NCBI GenBank assembly: GCA_031552355.1
Contig: JAVBMO010000178.1
Coordinates: forward strand, 1-12,722
DNA: 12,722 bases
Direction of reading: 5' to 3'
Source: JAVBMO01 sp031552355
Lineage (GTDB): Bacteria; Bacteroidota; Bacteroidia; Bacteroidales; P3
The translations under genes and the position numbers were made by a program. This document shows positions 1-7,468 of the stretch, piece by piece; within the stretch, counting starts at the first letter, position 1, and the number at the start of each line of letters is the position of its first letter. A model generated the notes under the pieces. The model was not told where the DNA came from. It saw nothing but the letters and a program-made list of their open reading frames with translations, and made no database searches.

Positions 1-1548
1 GATTTTTTGTTGAGACTTGTGGATAGTCTCTACGCTCGCAATGAAATAGACTTTACCAATGGCCGTTTCCGCGTAAAAGGGGATGCTGTGGATATTTTCC
101 CCGCTTCTGCCACAGATTTTTGTTATCGCGTTTATTTTTGGGATGACGAAATTGAAAACATAGAATCCTTCGACCCGGCTTCCGGACGAAAAATAGAAAA
201 TCTTGAAAACATAGTCATCTATCCGGCTAACAATTTTTTGACTTCAAAAGAACATATTCACAGCGCTTTGCGTGAAATTCAGACAGATATGTTCAAACAA
301 GTGGCTTATTTTAAAGAAATTGGCAAGCATTTGGAAGCCAAACGTTTGGAAGATCGTGTGAATTACGACATGGAAATGATTCGCGAAATCGGCTACTGCA
401 GCGGAATCGAGAACTATTCCCGTTATTTCGACGGACGTAGCGAAGGCTCTCGTCCATTCTGTTTAATTGATTATTTCCCCGAAGATTTCCTGATTGTGAT
501 TGACGAAAGCCATGTAACAGTTCCACAAATTCGTGGAATGTATGCCGCCGACCGTTCCCGTAAAGAGGTTTTGGTCGATTACGGATTTCGGCTGCCTTCG
601 GCAAAAGACAATCGGCCTTTGCGTTACGAAGAATTTTATAGCCTTATAAATCAAGTTGCGTATGTGAGCGCCACGCCTGCCGATTATGAATTGAAAGAAG
701 CTGAAGGCGTTGTCGTAGAACAATTAATCCGCCCGACGGGCTTGCTCGATCCTTTGATTGAAATTCGCCCTGCCATTACACAGGTAGATGACCTTTTGGA
801 TGAAATAAGTACAGTTACTCGCAAAGGCGAAAGGGTTTTGGTTACCACGCTTACCAAAAAGATGGCGGAAGAGTTGACCAAATATCTGACAAATTTGGGT
901 GTACGGTCAAAATATGTTCACAGCGATGTGGATACGTTGGAACGCGTTGAAATTATGCGCGATTTGCGCTTAGGCGTTTTTGATGTGTTGGTGGGTGTAA
1001 ACTTATTGCGCGAAGGTTTGGACTTGCCAGAGGTTTCTTTGGTTGCCATCATGGACGCTGACAAAGAAGGATTTCTTCGTTCCGACAGGGCTTTGATTCA
1101 AACTATCGGGCGCGCGGCAAGAAATGTCAATAGCCGCGCCATTTTGTATGCCGACAAAATGACAGGTTCCATGCAGCGTGCCATTGATGAAACCAACCGG
1201 CACCGTGAAAAACAAATTGCTTACAATTTGGAACACGGTATTACCCCTCAAGCTATTACCAAAAGTACAGAAGCCATTTTGGGACAAACCTCTGTCGTGG
1301 ACAGAGCTGCAGAAAACCAATCTGCAAATTATTCAGGGAAAACCAATTATTACATAGAACCCGAAGCTCCAAACCTTGTTGCCGACCCCATAATAAGTTA
1401 CATGAGCAAAGATCAAATTCAAAAGACTTTGCGCGAAACGCAACGAAAAATGCAAATTGCAGCAAAAGAAATGGATTTTTTAGCTGCTGCAAAATACAGG
1501 GACGAAATTTTTGAATTAAAAAAACTTTTAGAAAAGAATTCCTCTTAG
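1..1548 (+). CDS. uvrB: UvrABC excinuclease subunit B, 5'-truncated by the window edge
   Basis: UvrB is the DNA-damage verification helicase of nucleotide excision repair. UvrA loads it on damaged DNA and it recruits UvrC for incision. The reading frame is open from base 1, so the gene begins outside the window; about 160-180 N-terminal codons are missing by comparison with the roughly 670-residue family, including the Walker A motif and the damage-binding beta-hairpin. Visible, numbering codons from base 1: DESHV (168-172, motif II), YVSATPADYE (221-230), RPTGLLDP, the helicase motif V region with LLREGLDLPEVSLV, QTIGRAARN (367-375, motif VI), and a C-terminal UVR domain (about 471-510) that in other bacteria contacts UvrC. 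The internal TTG at base 7 is not a start, because the conserved sequence continues upstream. The frame is intact to TAG at 1546-1548. Identification is close to certain. Confidence 0.97.
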   Translation, partial: DFLLRLVDSLYARNEIDFTNGRFRVKGDAVDIFPASATDFCYRVYFWDDEIENIESFDPASGRKIENLENIVIYPANNFLTSKEHIHSALREIQTDMFKQVAYFKEIGKHLEAKRLEDRVNYDMEMIREIGYCSGIENYSRYFDGRSEGSRPFCLIDYFPEDFLIVIDESHVTVPQIRGMYAADRSRKEVLVDYGFRLPSAKDNRPLRYEEFYSLINQVAYVSATPADYELKEAEGVVVEQLIRPTGLLDPLIEIRPAITQVDDLLDEISTVTRKGERVLVTTLTKKMAEELTKYLTNLGVRSKYVHSDVDTLERVEIMRDLRLGVFDVLVGVNLLREGLDLPEVSLVAIMDADKEGFLRSDRALIQTIGRAARNVNSRAILYADKMTGSMQRAIDETNRHREKQIAYNLEHGITPQAITKSTEAILGQTSVVDRAAENQSANYSGKTNYYIEPEAPNLVADPIISYMSKDQIQKTLRETQRKMQIAAKEMDFLAAAKYRDEIFELKKLLEKNSS

Positions 1549-1648
1549 TTTACATTATAAAGATATAAAATTAAACATTTTAAGTTCTATAGAACATCAT
1601 TCAAACAAAAAATCAATAAATTTCTTTTACAGTATTTTTCCTGTTTTT

Positions 1649-1680
1649 TTTGTTTTTTCAAAAAATGGTATTATTTTTGC
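1649..1680 (+). promoter_or_regulatory. Bacteroidota-type promoter of the coiled-coil lipoprotein gene
   Basis: TTTG at 1649-1652, a 19-base spacer, then TATTTTTGC at 1672-1680. This fits the Bacteroidota sigma-ABfr consensus (TTTG, about 19-21 bases, TAnnTTTGY) in both boxes and spacing. Transcription would begin near 1686, giving a leader of about 60 bases before the ATG at 1745. It is the best-matching promoter in the window. Confidence 0.75.
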
Positions 1681-1744
1681 GTCGTAATCTGTAACTCAAG
1701 TATAAACAGATTAAATTTATTGTAAAACTAAAATCTCCCTTCAA

Positions 1745-2623
1745 ATGAAAAAAGTATTTCTTATCATTGCTGTTACTATTTCTGCATTTGCCCTAAACAG
1801 TTGCGATCCTACCAAATCTAAAGAATACATTGCTGCCCAACAAGAAATGGATTCATTAAAAGTTGTTCTTAATTCTCGCGATGAAGAAGTTAATTCTTTA
1901 TTTAGTGCGCTTACAGAAATAGAAACTAACCTTGCGGAAGTTTCAACAAAATTCCAAAAAGTGGGCTCTATGAAAACCCAAGGGAATGAAAATAATCAAG
2001 ATGCTCGCACAAAAATCAAACAACAAATCAGCGACATTAATGCCCTCTTAGAGGATAACAAACAAAAGTTGAACAGCTTGAATCAAAAGCTTAAAAATTC
2101 AAATTTCCAAGTAGCGGAACTTAAAAAATATGTTACTAAATTAGAAAGTCGTATTGCGGAACAAGATGCACAAATTCAGGCTCTTTTAGCTGATTTAGAA
2201 AAGAAAGAAAGCACTATTTTGACGTTGAATAGCAATATCTCAACTTTGAAAAAAGATAATGAGTCAAAAGATGTCGTCATTGCTCAAAAAACCAGCGAAG
2301 TAAACACTGCGTACTACGTTTTGGGTACTAAAAAAGATCTTCGCGCTGCAAATTTAATTGACAAAAGAGGTGGATTTATCGGAATTGGCAGACAAACCGT
2401 TCTAAATGAAAACGCTTCATTGGAAAGCTTCAACAAAATCGATATTACCCAAACCAATATCATTCAGTTGCCGAATGCCAAAAAAGCAAAAATCGTAACT
2501 ACTCATCCTGACAATAGCTACGAATTGCCTAAAAACGGCGAAGGGAAATATGATGCGATTAAAATTATAAATCCCCAAGAATTCTGGAGAGTTTCTAAAT
2601 ACTTGGTTATTGTTCTTGACTAA
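1745..2623 (+). CDS. coiled-coil lipoprotein, Cbp1-like Bacteroidales family
   Basis: A 292-residue predicted lipoprotein. Residues 1-20 form a signal peptide: two lysines, a hydrophobic core, then LNSC with the acylated Cys at 20. Asp follows the Cys. Residues from about 25 to 190 are low in Pro and Gly and rich in Gln, Lys, Glu and Leu with heptad spacing, so a long coiled coil is likely. A compact C-terminal domain follows (about 190-292), starting at NTAYYVLGTKKDL and containing TTHPDNSYEL and EFWRVSKYLVIVLD. The architecture resembles a Bacteroidales family that databases name after the Bacteroides fragilis collagen-binding protein Cbp1; that link is from memory and untested. Probably anchored in the outer membrane. 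It has its own promoter at 1649-1680 and its own terminator at 2645-2680, so it is monocistronic. Adhesion is a family label, not shown here. Confidence 0.8.
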   Translation: MKKVFLIIAVTISAFALNSCDPTKSKEYIAAQQEMDSLKVVLNSRDEEVNSLFSALTEIETNLAEVSTKFQKVGSMKTQGNENNQDARTKIKQQISDINALLEDNKQKLNSLNQKLKNSNFQVAELKKYVTKLESRIAEQDAQIQALLADLEKKESTILTLNSNISTLKKDNESKDVVIAQKTSEVNTAYYVLGTKKDLRAANLIDKRGGFIGIGRQTVLNENASLESFNKIDITQTNIIQLPNAKKAKIVTTHPDNSYELPKNGEGKYDAIKIINPQEFWRVSKYLVIVLD

Positions 2624-2644
2624 ACAATAATTGTTACGAATACC

Positions 2645-2680
2645 AAAAGGCTGTCTGGATTTTTCAGACGGCCTTTTATC
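2645..2680 (+). terminator. intrinsic terminator after the coiled-coil lipoprotein gene
   Basis: The arms 2645-2657 (AAAAGGCTGTCTG) and 2665-2677 (CAGACGGCCTTTT) pair over 13 base pairs with a single G-U wobble, around a 7-base loop. The 3' arm ends in a T-run. It lies 22 bases after the stop codon and isolates this gene from the GroES-like gene downstream. Confidence 0.9.
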
Positions 2681-2713
2681 TTTCCAAGCGTTTTTTCCCT
2701 GAATTTAATTTCT

Positions 2714-2722
2714 TATTTTTGC
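2714..2722 (+). promoter_or_regulatory. -7 element of the GroES-like gene (and probably alaS)
   Basis: TATTTTTGC matches TAnnTTTGY exactly and is identical to the -7 element at 1672-1680. No TTTG stands 19-21 bases upstream; only a T-run at 2691-2696 lies there. Transcription would start near 2728, about 12 bases before the ATG at 2740. The TTG at 2719, which opens a longer frame, lies inside this element and so is unlikely to be the start codon. Confidence 0.6.
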
Positions 2723-2739
2723 AAATAAATTCAATTCTA

Positions 2740-3099
2740 ATGAAAGAAAATCTTGATAAATTAATCATTATTGGTGACAGGGTTCTGATTAAACCCAACA
2801 CCGCAAATGAAAAAACCAAAAGTGGGCTCTATTTGCCGGCAGGTTATCAAGAAAAAGAAGACATTCGTTCAGGTTATATTTTAAAATGCGGGCCTGGATA
2901 CGCATTACCTTCTCTTAATGAAGACTCAGAATCGTGGCAATCAAAAAAAGAAAATGTAAATTACTTGCCTTTGCAAGTACAGCCCGGCGATTTGGCTTTG
3001 TTTCTTCAGAAGAATGCAATTGAAATTGAATACCATGGGGAAAAATATTTCTTAGTCCCTCAAAATGCCATTTTATTGGTTGAACGGGATGAGTTTTAA
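2740..3099 (+). CDS. GroES-family co-chaperonin-like protein, long form, not next to groEL
   Basis: A 119-residue protein of the GroES (Cpn10) fold. It opens with the family's first strand, IIIGDRVLIKP (about 9-19). A mobile-loop region follows, with KTKSGLYLP, where LYL sits in the place of the GroEL-binding IVL tripeptide of E. coli GroES. It ends in the usual pattern: PLQVQPGDLALF, EIEYHGEKYFLV and a final ILLVERDE. Canonical GroES is about 95 residues. The extra length is mostly a polar insert around residues 55-73 (SLNEDSESWQSKKENVNY), in the region of the roof loop. The ATG at 2740 is chosen over an upstream TTG that overlaps the promoter. No groEL is adjacent; alaS follows after 49 bases. 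It could be a second, divergent co-chaperonin or a protein that reuses the fold. Fold assignment is confident; partnership with GroEL is not established. Confidence 0.85.
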   Translation: MKENLDKLIIIGDRVLIKPNTANEKTKSGLYLPAGYQEKEDIRSGYILKCGPGYALPSLNEDSESWQSKKENVNYLPLQVQPGDLALFLQKNAIEIEYHGEKYFLVPQNAILLVERDEF

Positions 3100-3148
3100 C
3101 CCTCGAAATACTTATCAAACAAACAATTAAACAGTTAAACAAAAATAT
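3100..3148 (+). promoter_or_regulatory. A-rich leader of alaS
   Basis: There is no promoter consensus, no hairpin terminator and no Shine-Dalgarno sequence in this 49-base gap. It is strongly A-rich with almost no G, and holds two copies of TTAAACA one base apart (3127-3133 and 3135-3141). Bacteroidota typically use A-rich, unstructured leaders for translation initiation, which fits. The gap suggests that the GroES-like gene and alaS share one transcript. Confidence 0.4.
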
Positions 3149-5758
3149 ATGACTTCACAAGAAATTCGTCAAAAGTTTTTAGATTTTTTTCAAAGCAAAC
3201 AACACCAGATTGTACCTTCGGCGCCGATGGTTATTAAGAACGACCCTACCTTGATGTTTACCAATGCGGGAATGAATCAGTTTAAGGATATTTTCTTGGG
3301 CAATTCGCCTGTGAAATATCCACGCATTGCCGATACGCAAAAATGTTTGCGTGTTTCGGGGAAACACAATGATTTGGAAGTGGTTGGACACGATACCTAT
3401 CACCACACCATGTTCGAAATGCTGGGCAACTGGTCGTTTGGCGACTATTTCAAAAAAGAAGCCATTGAATGGGCTTGGGAATTGCTTACCGAAACATTGG
3501 GTATCAGTAAAGACTGCTTATATGTTACTGTTTTTGGCGGTGACGAAAAAGAGGGTTTGGAAAAAGATATGGAAGCTTACAATTTTTGGAAAAATTTTGT
3601 TGAAGAAGACCGGATTTTGTTTGGTTCCAAGAAAGATAATTTTTGGGAAATGGGCGATATGGGGCCTTGCGGGCCTTGTTCCGAAATTCATGCCGATATT
3701 CGTTCCGGCGAAGAAAGAGCAAAAATAAAAGGGCAAGATTTGGTAAACAACGACCATCCACAAGTGATTGAAATTTGGAATTTGGTTTTTATTCAATATA
3801 ATCGTTTGGCAAACGGAAGTTTGGAACTGCTTCCTGCCAAACACGTAGATACCGGTATGGGTTTTGAACGCCTTTGCATGGTGTTGCAGGGCAAGCAATC
3901 GAACTACGACACCGATGTTTTTCAACCCTTGCTACAGGCTTTGGCAAAAAAAGCAGGCAAAACCTATGGCGCCGATGAAAAAGCAGATATTGCCATGCGT
4001 GTTTGCGCCGACCATTTACGTGCCATTGCCTTTGCCATTGCCGACGGACAATTGCCGTCCAACGCCAAAGCAGGTTATGTAATTCGCCGGATTTTGCGCC
4101 GCGCGGTGCGCTATGGCTATACTTTCTTGGATTTCAAAGAGCCATTTCTGTATCAGATTTTTCCTGTTTTGGCCGAACAAATGGGCAATCATTTCCCTGA
4201 ATTAAAATCACAGGAAACTTTGGTTTCGCGTGTAATTTTGGAAGAAGAACAAGCCTTTTTGCGTACGCTTTCCAACGGTATTTTGAAATTTGAAAATTAT
4301 ATCAAAACGAATGCTTCATCAAAAATTATTGATGGAAATTTTGCCTTTGAATTGTTTGATACTTTTGGCTTTCCGATAGATTTAACACAACTGATGGCGC
4401 AGGAAAAGGGGTTGGAGGTGGACATGGAAGGTTTTGCCAAAGGTTTGGAAGAACAAAAAAACCGTTCGCGTCAGGCTGCAGCTGTTGATACCGACGATTG
4501 GGTGGAAATTCGCAAAGGCGACGAAACACAATTTGTGGGCTATGATACCCTTTCGTGCGAAATTGAAATTTTGCGTTACCGCAAGGTAAAAACCAAAGAC
4601 AAAGAATTTTACCAATTGGTTTTCGACCGCACACCTTTTTATGCCGAAAGCGGCGGACAAGTGGGCGATAGCGGAACGATTGAAAATAATGGAAAGAAAA
4701 TCAATATCTTCAATACAAAAAAAGAAAATAATCTCAGCGTTCATTTGGTAAACGAATTGCCCGAAGATATTTCAGCGACTTTTACGGCAACCGTAAATAT
4801 CGAAAAGCGCAATCAAACAGAAGCCAATCATACTGCTACACATTTGCTGCACAAAGCTTTGCGCGAAGTATTGGGAACACATGTAGAACAGAAAGGTTCG
4901 CTGGTGGAAGACAGCCGTTTGCGTTTCGACTTTTCGCATTTTTCTAAGCTCACCGACGAAGAACTACGTGCTGTGGAACGCAAAGTAAATGAGGCAATTC
5001 GTGCCAACACTTCGTTGGAAGATTTTCGACAAATTCCATTAGAAGAAGCCAACAAAATGGGCGCCATGGCATTGTTTGGCGAAAAATATGATGAAACCGT
5101 TCGTGTGGTAAAATATGGTGATTCTATTGAGTTTTGTGGTGGAACACATGTTCACGCAACGGGAAATATTGGCATGTTTAAGATTTTGAGCGAAGGCGCC
5201 ATTGCCGCCGGAATTCGTCGGATTGAAGCCATTACTGGAAAAGCTGTTGAAGAACATCTGTATTATTTTCAAGATATTTTCAAAAATGTAACCGGATTGC
5301 TTAATAATCAACAGGATTTTATGGGTGCCATCCGCAAAATGATTGATGAAAATAGCGGATTGAAAAGCCGTGTTGGCGAATTTCAACAAGAACAAGCTAA
5401 AACTTTGCGTAAACATTTTGTGGAAACTGCCGAAAACATAGACGGACTACATGTTATTTCCAATATCATGAGTTTTGATCCTGAAGTTTTGAAAAATGCC
5501 ATTATGCTTTTACGCAACGACTTGGATAACTTTGTTGTTATTTTGGGAACCGATTTTGGCGGCAAACCGACCTTATTGGTTGCGTTGAGCGACAATTTGG
5601 TAAAAGAAGGCAAAAACGCTTCAAACATCATTCGCGAAGCTGCCAAAGAAATTCAAGGTGGCGGTGGCGGACAACCTAACTTTGCCACAGCCGGCGGCAA
5701 AAATTTAGAAGGTTTGGAAAAAGCCGTGGTAAAGGCGAGAGAATTGGTGGTGGGGTAG
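3149..5758 (+). CDS. alaS: alanyl-tRNA synthetase
   Basis: AlaS charges tRNA-Ala with alanine in the cytoplasm and clears mischarged Ser and Gly through its editing domain. The 869-residue length is normal. Class II catalytic core: FTNAGMNQFKDIFLG (37-51), the motif 2 region TMFEMLGNWSFGDYF (87-101) and the motif 3 region GMGFER (236-241). The tRNA-recognition part follows, with LRRAVRYG near 317-324. In the editing domain the zinc-site residues H561, H565 (HTATH), C663 and H667 (CGGTHVH) are all present at the expected spacing, so editing should be intact. The C-terminal C-Ala domain ends with GGGGGQPNFATAGG (837-850). The ATG at 3149 gives the standard AlaS N-terminus. Probably co-transcribed with the GroES-like gene; a strong terminator follows at 5800-5840. 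Confidence 0.98.
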   Translation: MTSQEIRQKFLDFFQSKQHQIVPSAPMVIKNDPTLMFTNAGMNQFKDIFLGNSPVKYPRIADTQKCLRVSGKHNDLEVVGHDTYHHTMFEMLGNWSFGDYFKKEAIEWAWELLTETLGISKDCLYVTVFGGDEKEGLEKDMEAYNFWKNFVEEDRILFGSKKDNFWEMGDMGPCGPCSEIHADIRSGEERAKIKGQDLVNNDHPQVIEIWNLVFIQYNRLANGSLELLPAKHVDTGMGFERLCMVLQGKQSNYDTDVFQPLLQALAKKAGKTYGADEKADIAMRVCADHLRAIAFAIADGQLPSNAKAGYVIRRILRRAVRYGYTFLDFKEPFLYQIFPVLAEQMGNHFPELKSQETLVSRVILEEEQAFLRTLSNGILKFENYIKTNASSKIIDGNFAFELFDTFGFPIDLTQLMAQEKGLEVDMEGFAKGLEEQKNRSRQAAAVDTDDWVEIRKGDETQFVGYDTLSCEIEILRYRKVKTKDKEFYQLVFDRTPFYAESGGQVGDSGTIENNGKKINIFNTKKENNLSVHLVNELPEDISATFTATVNIEKRNQTEANHTATHLLHKALREVLGTHVEQKGSLVEDSRLRFDFSHFSKLTDEELRAVERKVNEAIRANTSLEDFRQIPLEEANKMGAMALFGEKYDETVRVVKYGDSIEFCGGTHVHATGNIGMFKILSEGAIAAGIRRIEAITGKAVEEHLYYFQDIFKNVTGLLNNQQDFMGAIRKMIDENSGLKSRVGEFQQEQAKTLRKHFVETAENIDGLHVISNIMSFDPEVLKNAIMLLRNDLDNFVVILGTDFGGKPTLLVALSDNLVKEGKNASNIIREAAKEIQGGGGGQPNFATAGGKNLEGLEKAVVKARELVVG

Positions 5759-5799
5759 CATTTCCTATAAAACATCTTGTCATATTATTTGTTAAGTAT

Positions 5800-5840
5800 G
5801 TAAACCATTGTTGCGTTTGTAACAATGGTTTACTTTTATT
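5800..5840 (+). terminator. intrinsic terminator after alaS
   Basis: A perfect 13-base-pair stem, GTAAACCATTGTT (5800-5812) with AACAATGGTTTAC (5821-5833), encloses an 8-base loop and is followed by TTTTATT. It lies 41 bases after the alaS stop and 28 bases before the pirin ATG, so pirin needs its own promoter or read-through. I could not find a clear TAnnTTTG element in the short gap. Confidence 0.85.
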
Positions 5841-5861
5841 AAAACAATATATTACAATCTT

Positions 5862-6749
5862 ATGAAAACAAAAGCTATTGAACAAATTTTTGCACCTCCG
5901 CCTACACGTTGGGTTGGCAATGGGTTTAAAGTACATAATTTTTTCCCGGGTTTAATGGAACAGCAACGAATGAGTCCATTCTTCCTGTTGGATTACAATG
6001 CAAAAATGGTATTTCCACCAAGTCAAAATCCGCAGGGCGTGGGAGTGCATCCACATCGCGGTATTGAAACCGTTACCGTTTCTTATCATGGAAAAATTGC
6101 GCATCACGATAGCGCCGGACATGGTGGTGTTATTGGCGAAGGCGATGTTCAATGGATGACTGCCGGCGGCGGAATTTTACATAAAGAGTATCACGAAGAA
6201 AATTTCAATGCTCAAGGTGGAGATTTTCAAATGGTACAACTTTGGGTCAATCTTCCCCAGAAACACAAAATGACCAAACCCAAATACCAATCACTTGTCC
6301 ATAAAGACATTCCTAAAGTCCAACTACCGGATGACATGGGGCATATTGAGGTTATTGCCGGAAATTATAACCAAACCAAAGGAATTGCCGACACTTTTTC
6401 ACCAATGGAGTTGTATAATATCATTCTGAAAAAATCTGCAAATACAAGTATTCATTTTCCTGAAAATTATAATACTGGCCTATTGGTTATCAAAGGATCA
6501 TTAAAAATAAACCATATCAAAACGGTTCCTACCGATCATTTCATCCTTTTCAAAAATGAAGGCGAAGAAATTCATTTACAAGCAGAAGACGACACAATTA
6601 TTCTTGCTTTAAGTGGCAAGCCTTTGCACGAACCGATTGCTGCCGGGGGGCCGTTTGTTATGAATACCCGTGAAGAACTTCTGCAGGCTTTTCAAGATTT
6701 TGAAGAAGGAAAATTCGGCCACTTGGACGATTGGAGTAGAGGGTTGTAG
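5862..6749 (+). CDS. pirin family protein (bicupin)
   Basis: A 295-residue pirin-type bicupin, close to the usual length for the family. Metal-binding residues of the N-terminal cupin are all visible: H63 and H65 in HPHRGIET, and H107 and E109 in GILHKEYH, corresponding to human pirin H56, H58, H101 and E103. The N-terminus RWVGNGFKVHNFFPG and the pattern SPFFLLDY are family signatures. A second cupin (about 170-270) lacks an obvious metal site, with GLLVIKGSL and a Pirin_C-like end GGPFVMNTREEL. Some bacterial pirins have quercetin dioxygenase activity and others modulate metabolic enzymes by binding; nothing here decides between these. It stands alone: alaS and its terminator lie upstream, tag 96 bases downstream. 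Confidence 0.95.
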   Translation: MKTKAIEQIFAPPPTRWVGNGFKVHNFFPGLMEQQRMSPFFLLDYNAKMVFPPSQNPQGVGVHPHRGIETVTVSYHGKIAHHDSAGHGGVIGEGDVQWMTAGGGILHKEYHEENFNAQGGDFQMVQLWVNLPQKHKMTKPKYQSLVHKDIPKVQLPDDMGHIEVIAGNYNQTKGIADTFSPMELYNIILKKSANTSIHFPENYNTGLLVIKGSLKINHIKTVPTDHFILFKNEGEEIHLQAEDDTIILALSGKPLHEPIAAGGPFVMNTREELLQAFQDFEEGKFGHLDDWSRGL

Positions 6750-6845
6750 TGTTTATTCTCTTTAAAAATATTAGGCTTTTGAAAAATATCATTTAATTTA
6801 CCTCCAGGATTTTTCATAAATTCGCATTTTTAAAACTCTGTACAA

Positions 6846-7427
6846 ATGACAAATTTTGAAACAATAATCCGTTGCAACTGGTGTGGATCAGATCCTCTTT
6901 ACATGAAATATCACGATGAAGAATGGGGAAAAATAGTACATGACGACCAAAAAATGTTTGAATTTTTGGTTTTGGAAAGTTCTCAAGCCGGCCTTAGCTG
7001 GATAACTATTTTGCGGAAAAGGGAAAATTATCGCAAAGCTTTTGCAGGATTCAATGCCGAAACAATATCAAAATTTACGGAAAAAGATGTTGATAATTTT
7101 ATGCAAAATGAAGGCATAATCCGCAACAGGAACAAAATTCAATCGACAATTACCAATGCCCGGCATTTTTTGGAAATTCAAAAAGAATTTGGAAGTTTTT
7201 GTAATTATTTAAAGACTTTCTTCCATGAAATTCCGATTATAAACCATTGGAAAACCCTAAAAGAGATTCCTGCCTCCTCCCCTATTTCCGACGCCATCAG
7301 CAAAGACATGAAAAAACGTGGATTCAAATTTTTCGGCACCACAATTTGCTATGCTCACTTACAAGCAGTTGGTTATATCAACGATCATCTGGAGGATTGC
7401 CATTTCAAAGAAAATCCTGTTCATTGA
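6846..7427 (+). CDS. tag: DNA-3-methyladenine glycosylase I
   Basis: Tag starts base-excision repair by removing 3-methyladenine from alkylated DNA. The 193-residue length is normal for this helix-hairpin-helix family. All four zinc-site residues known from E. coli Tag (C4, H17, H175, C179) are present with a constant offset of six: C10, H23, H181 and C185. The base-binding pocket is recognisable: E44 and W52 in the stretch from LVLESS to QAGLSW, and GIIRNRNKIQ (E. coli has GIIRHRGKIQ). The KKRGFKFFGTTICYAHLQA stretch is also diagnostic. The start is ATG 6846, which places RCNW where E. coli has RCGW. The 96-base gap upstream holds no terminator and only a weak -7-like match (TAAATTCGC, 6817-6825), so co-transcription with pirin is possible. 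fmt follows after 41 bases. Confidence 0.96.
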   Translation: MTNFETIIRCNWCGSDPLYMKYHDEEWGKIVHDDQKMFEFLVLESSQAGLSWITILRKRENYRKAFAGFNAETISKFTEKDVDNFMQNEGIIRNRNKIQSTITNARHFLEIQKEFGSFCNYLKTFFHEIPIINHWKTLKEIPASSPISDAISKDMKKRGFKFFGTTICYAHLQAVGYINDHLEDCHFKENPVH

Positions 7428-7438
7428 ATTTTTATCCC

Positions 7439-7447
7439 TAATTTTGT
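7439..7447 (+). promoter_or_regulatory. candidate -7 element of fmt
   Basis: TAATTTTGT fits TAnnTTTGY exactly and lies 11 bases after the tag stop codon. Transcription would start near 7453, about 16 bases before the fmt ATG at 7469. No TTTG is found at -33, so support rests on one box and its position. Confidence 0.4.
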
Positions 7448-7468
7448 GTTCTCAAAATATTGGATTTT

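Noticed and set aside
3518..3925. A 135-codon open frame on the - strand inside alaS
   Set aside because: It is a shadow of the intact alaS frame, has low-complexity hydrophobic content and no start context or promoter.
6817..6825. Promoter -7 element for tag (TAAATTCGC)
   Set aside because: It has a mismatch in TTTG and no -33 box at the right distance, so it was not listed as a feature.
7460..7468. TTG start for fmt three codons upstream of the ATG
   Set aside because: The ATG at 7469 is adjacent and gives the standard Fmt N-terminus; the TTG adds nothing conserved.
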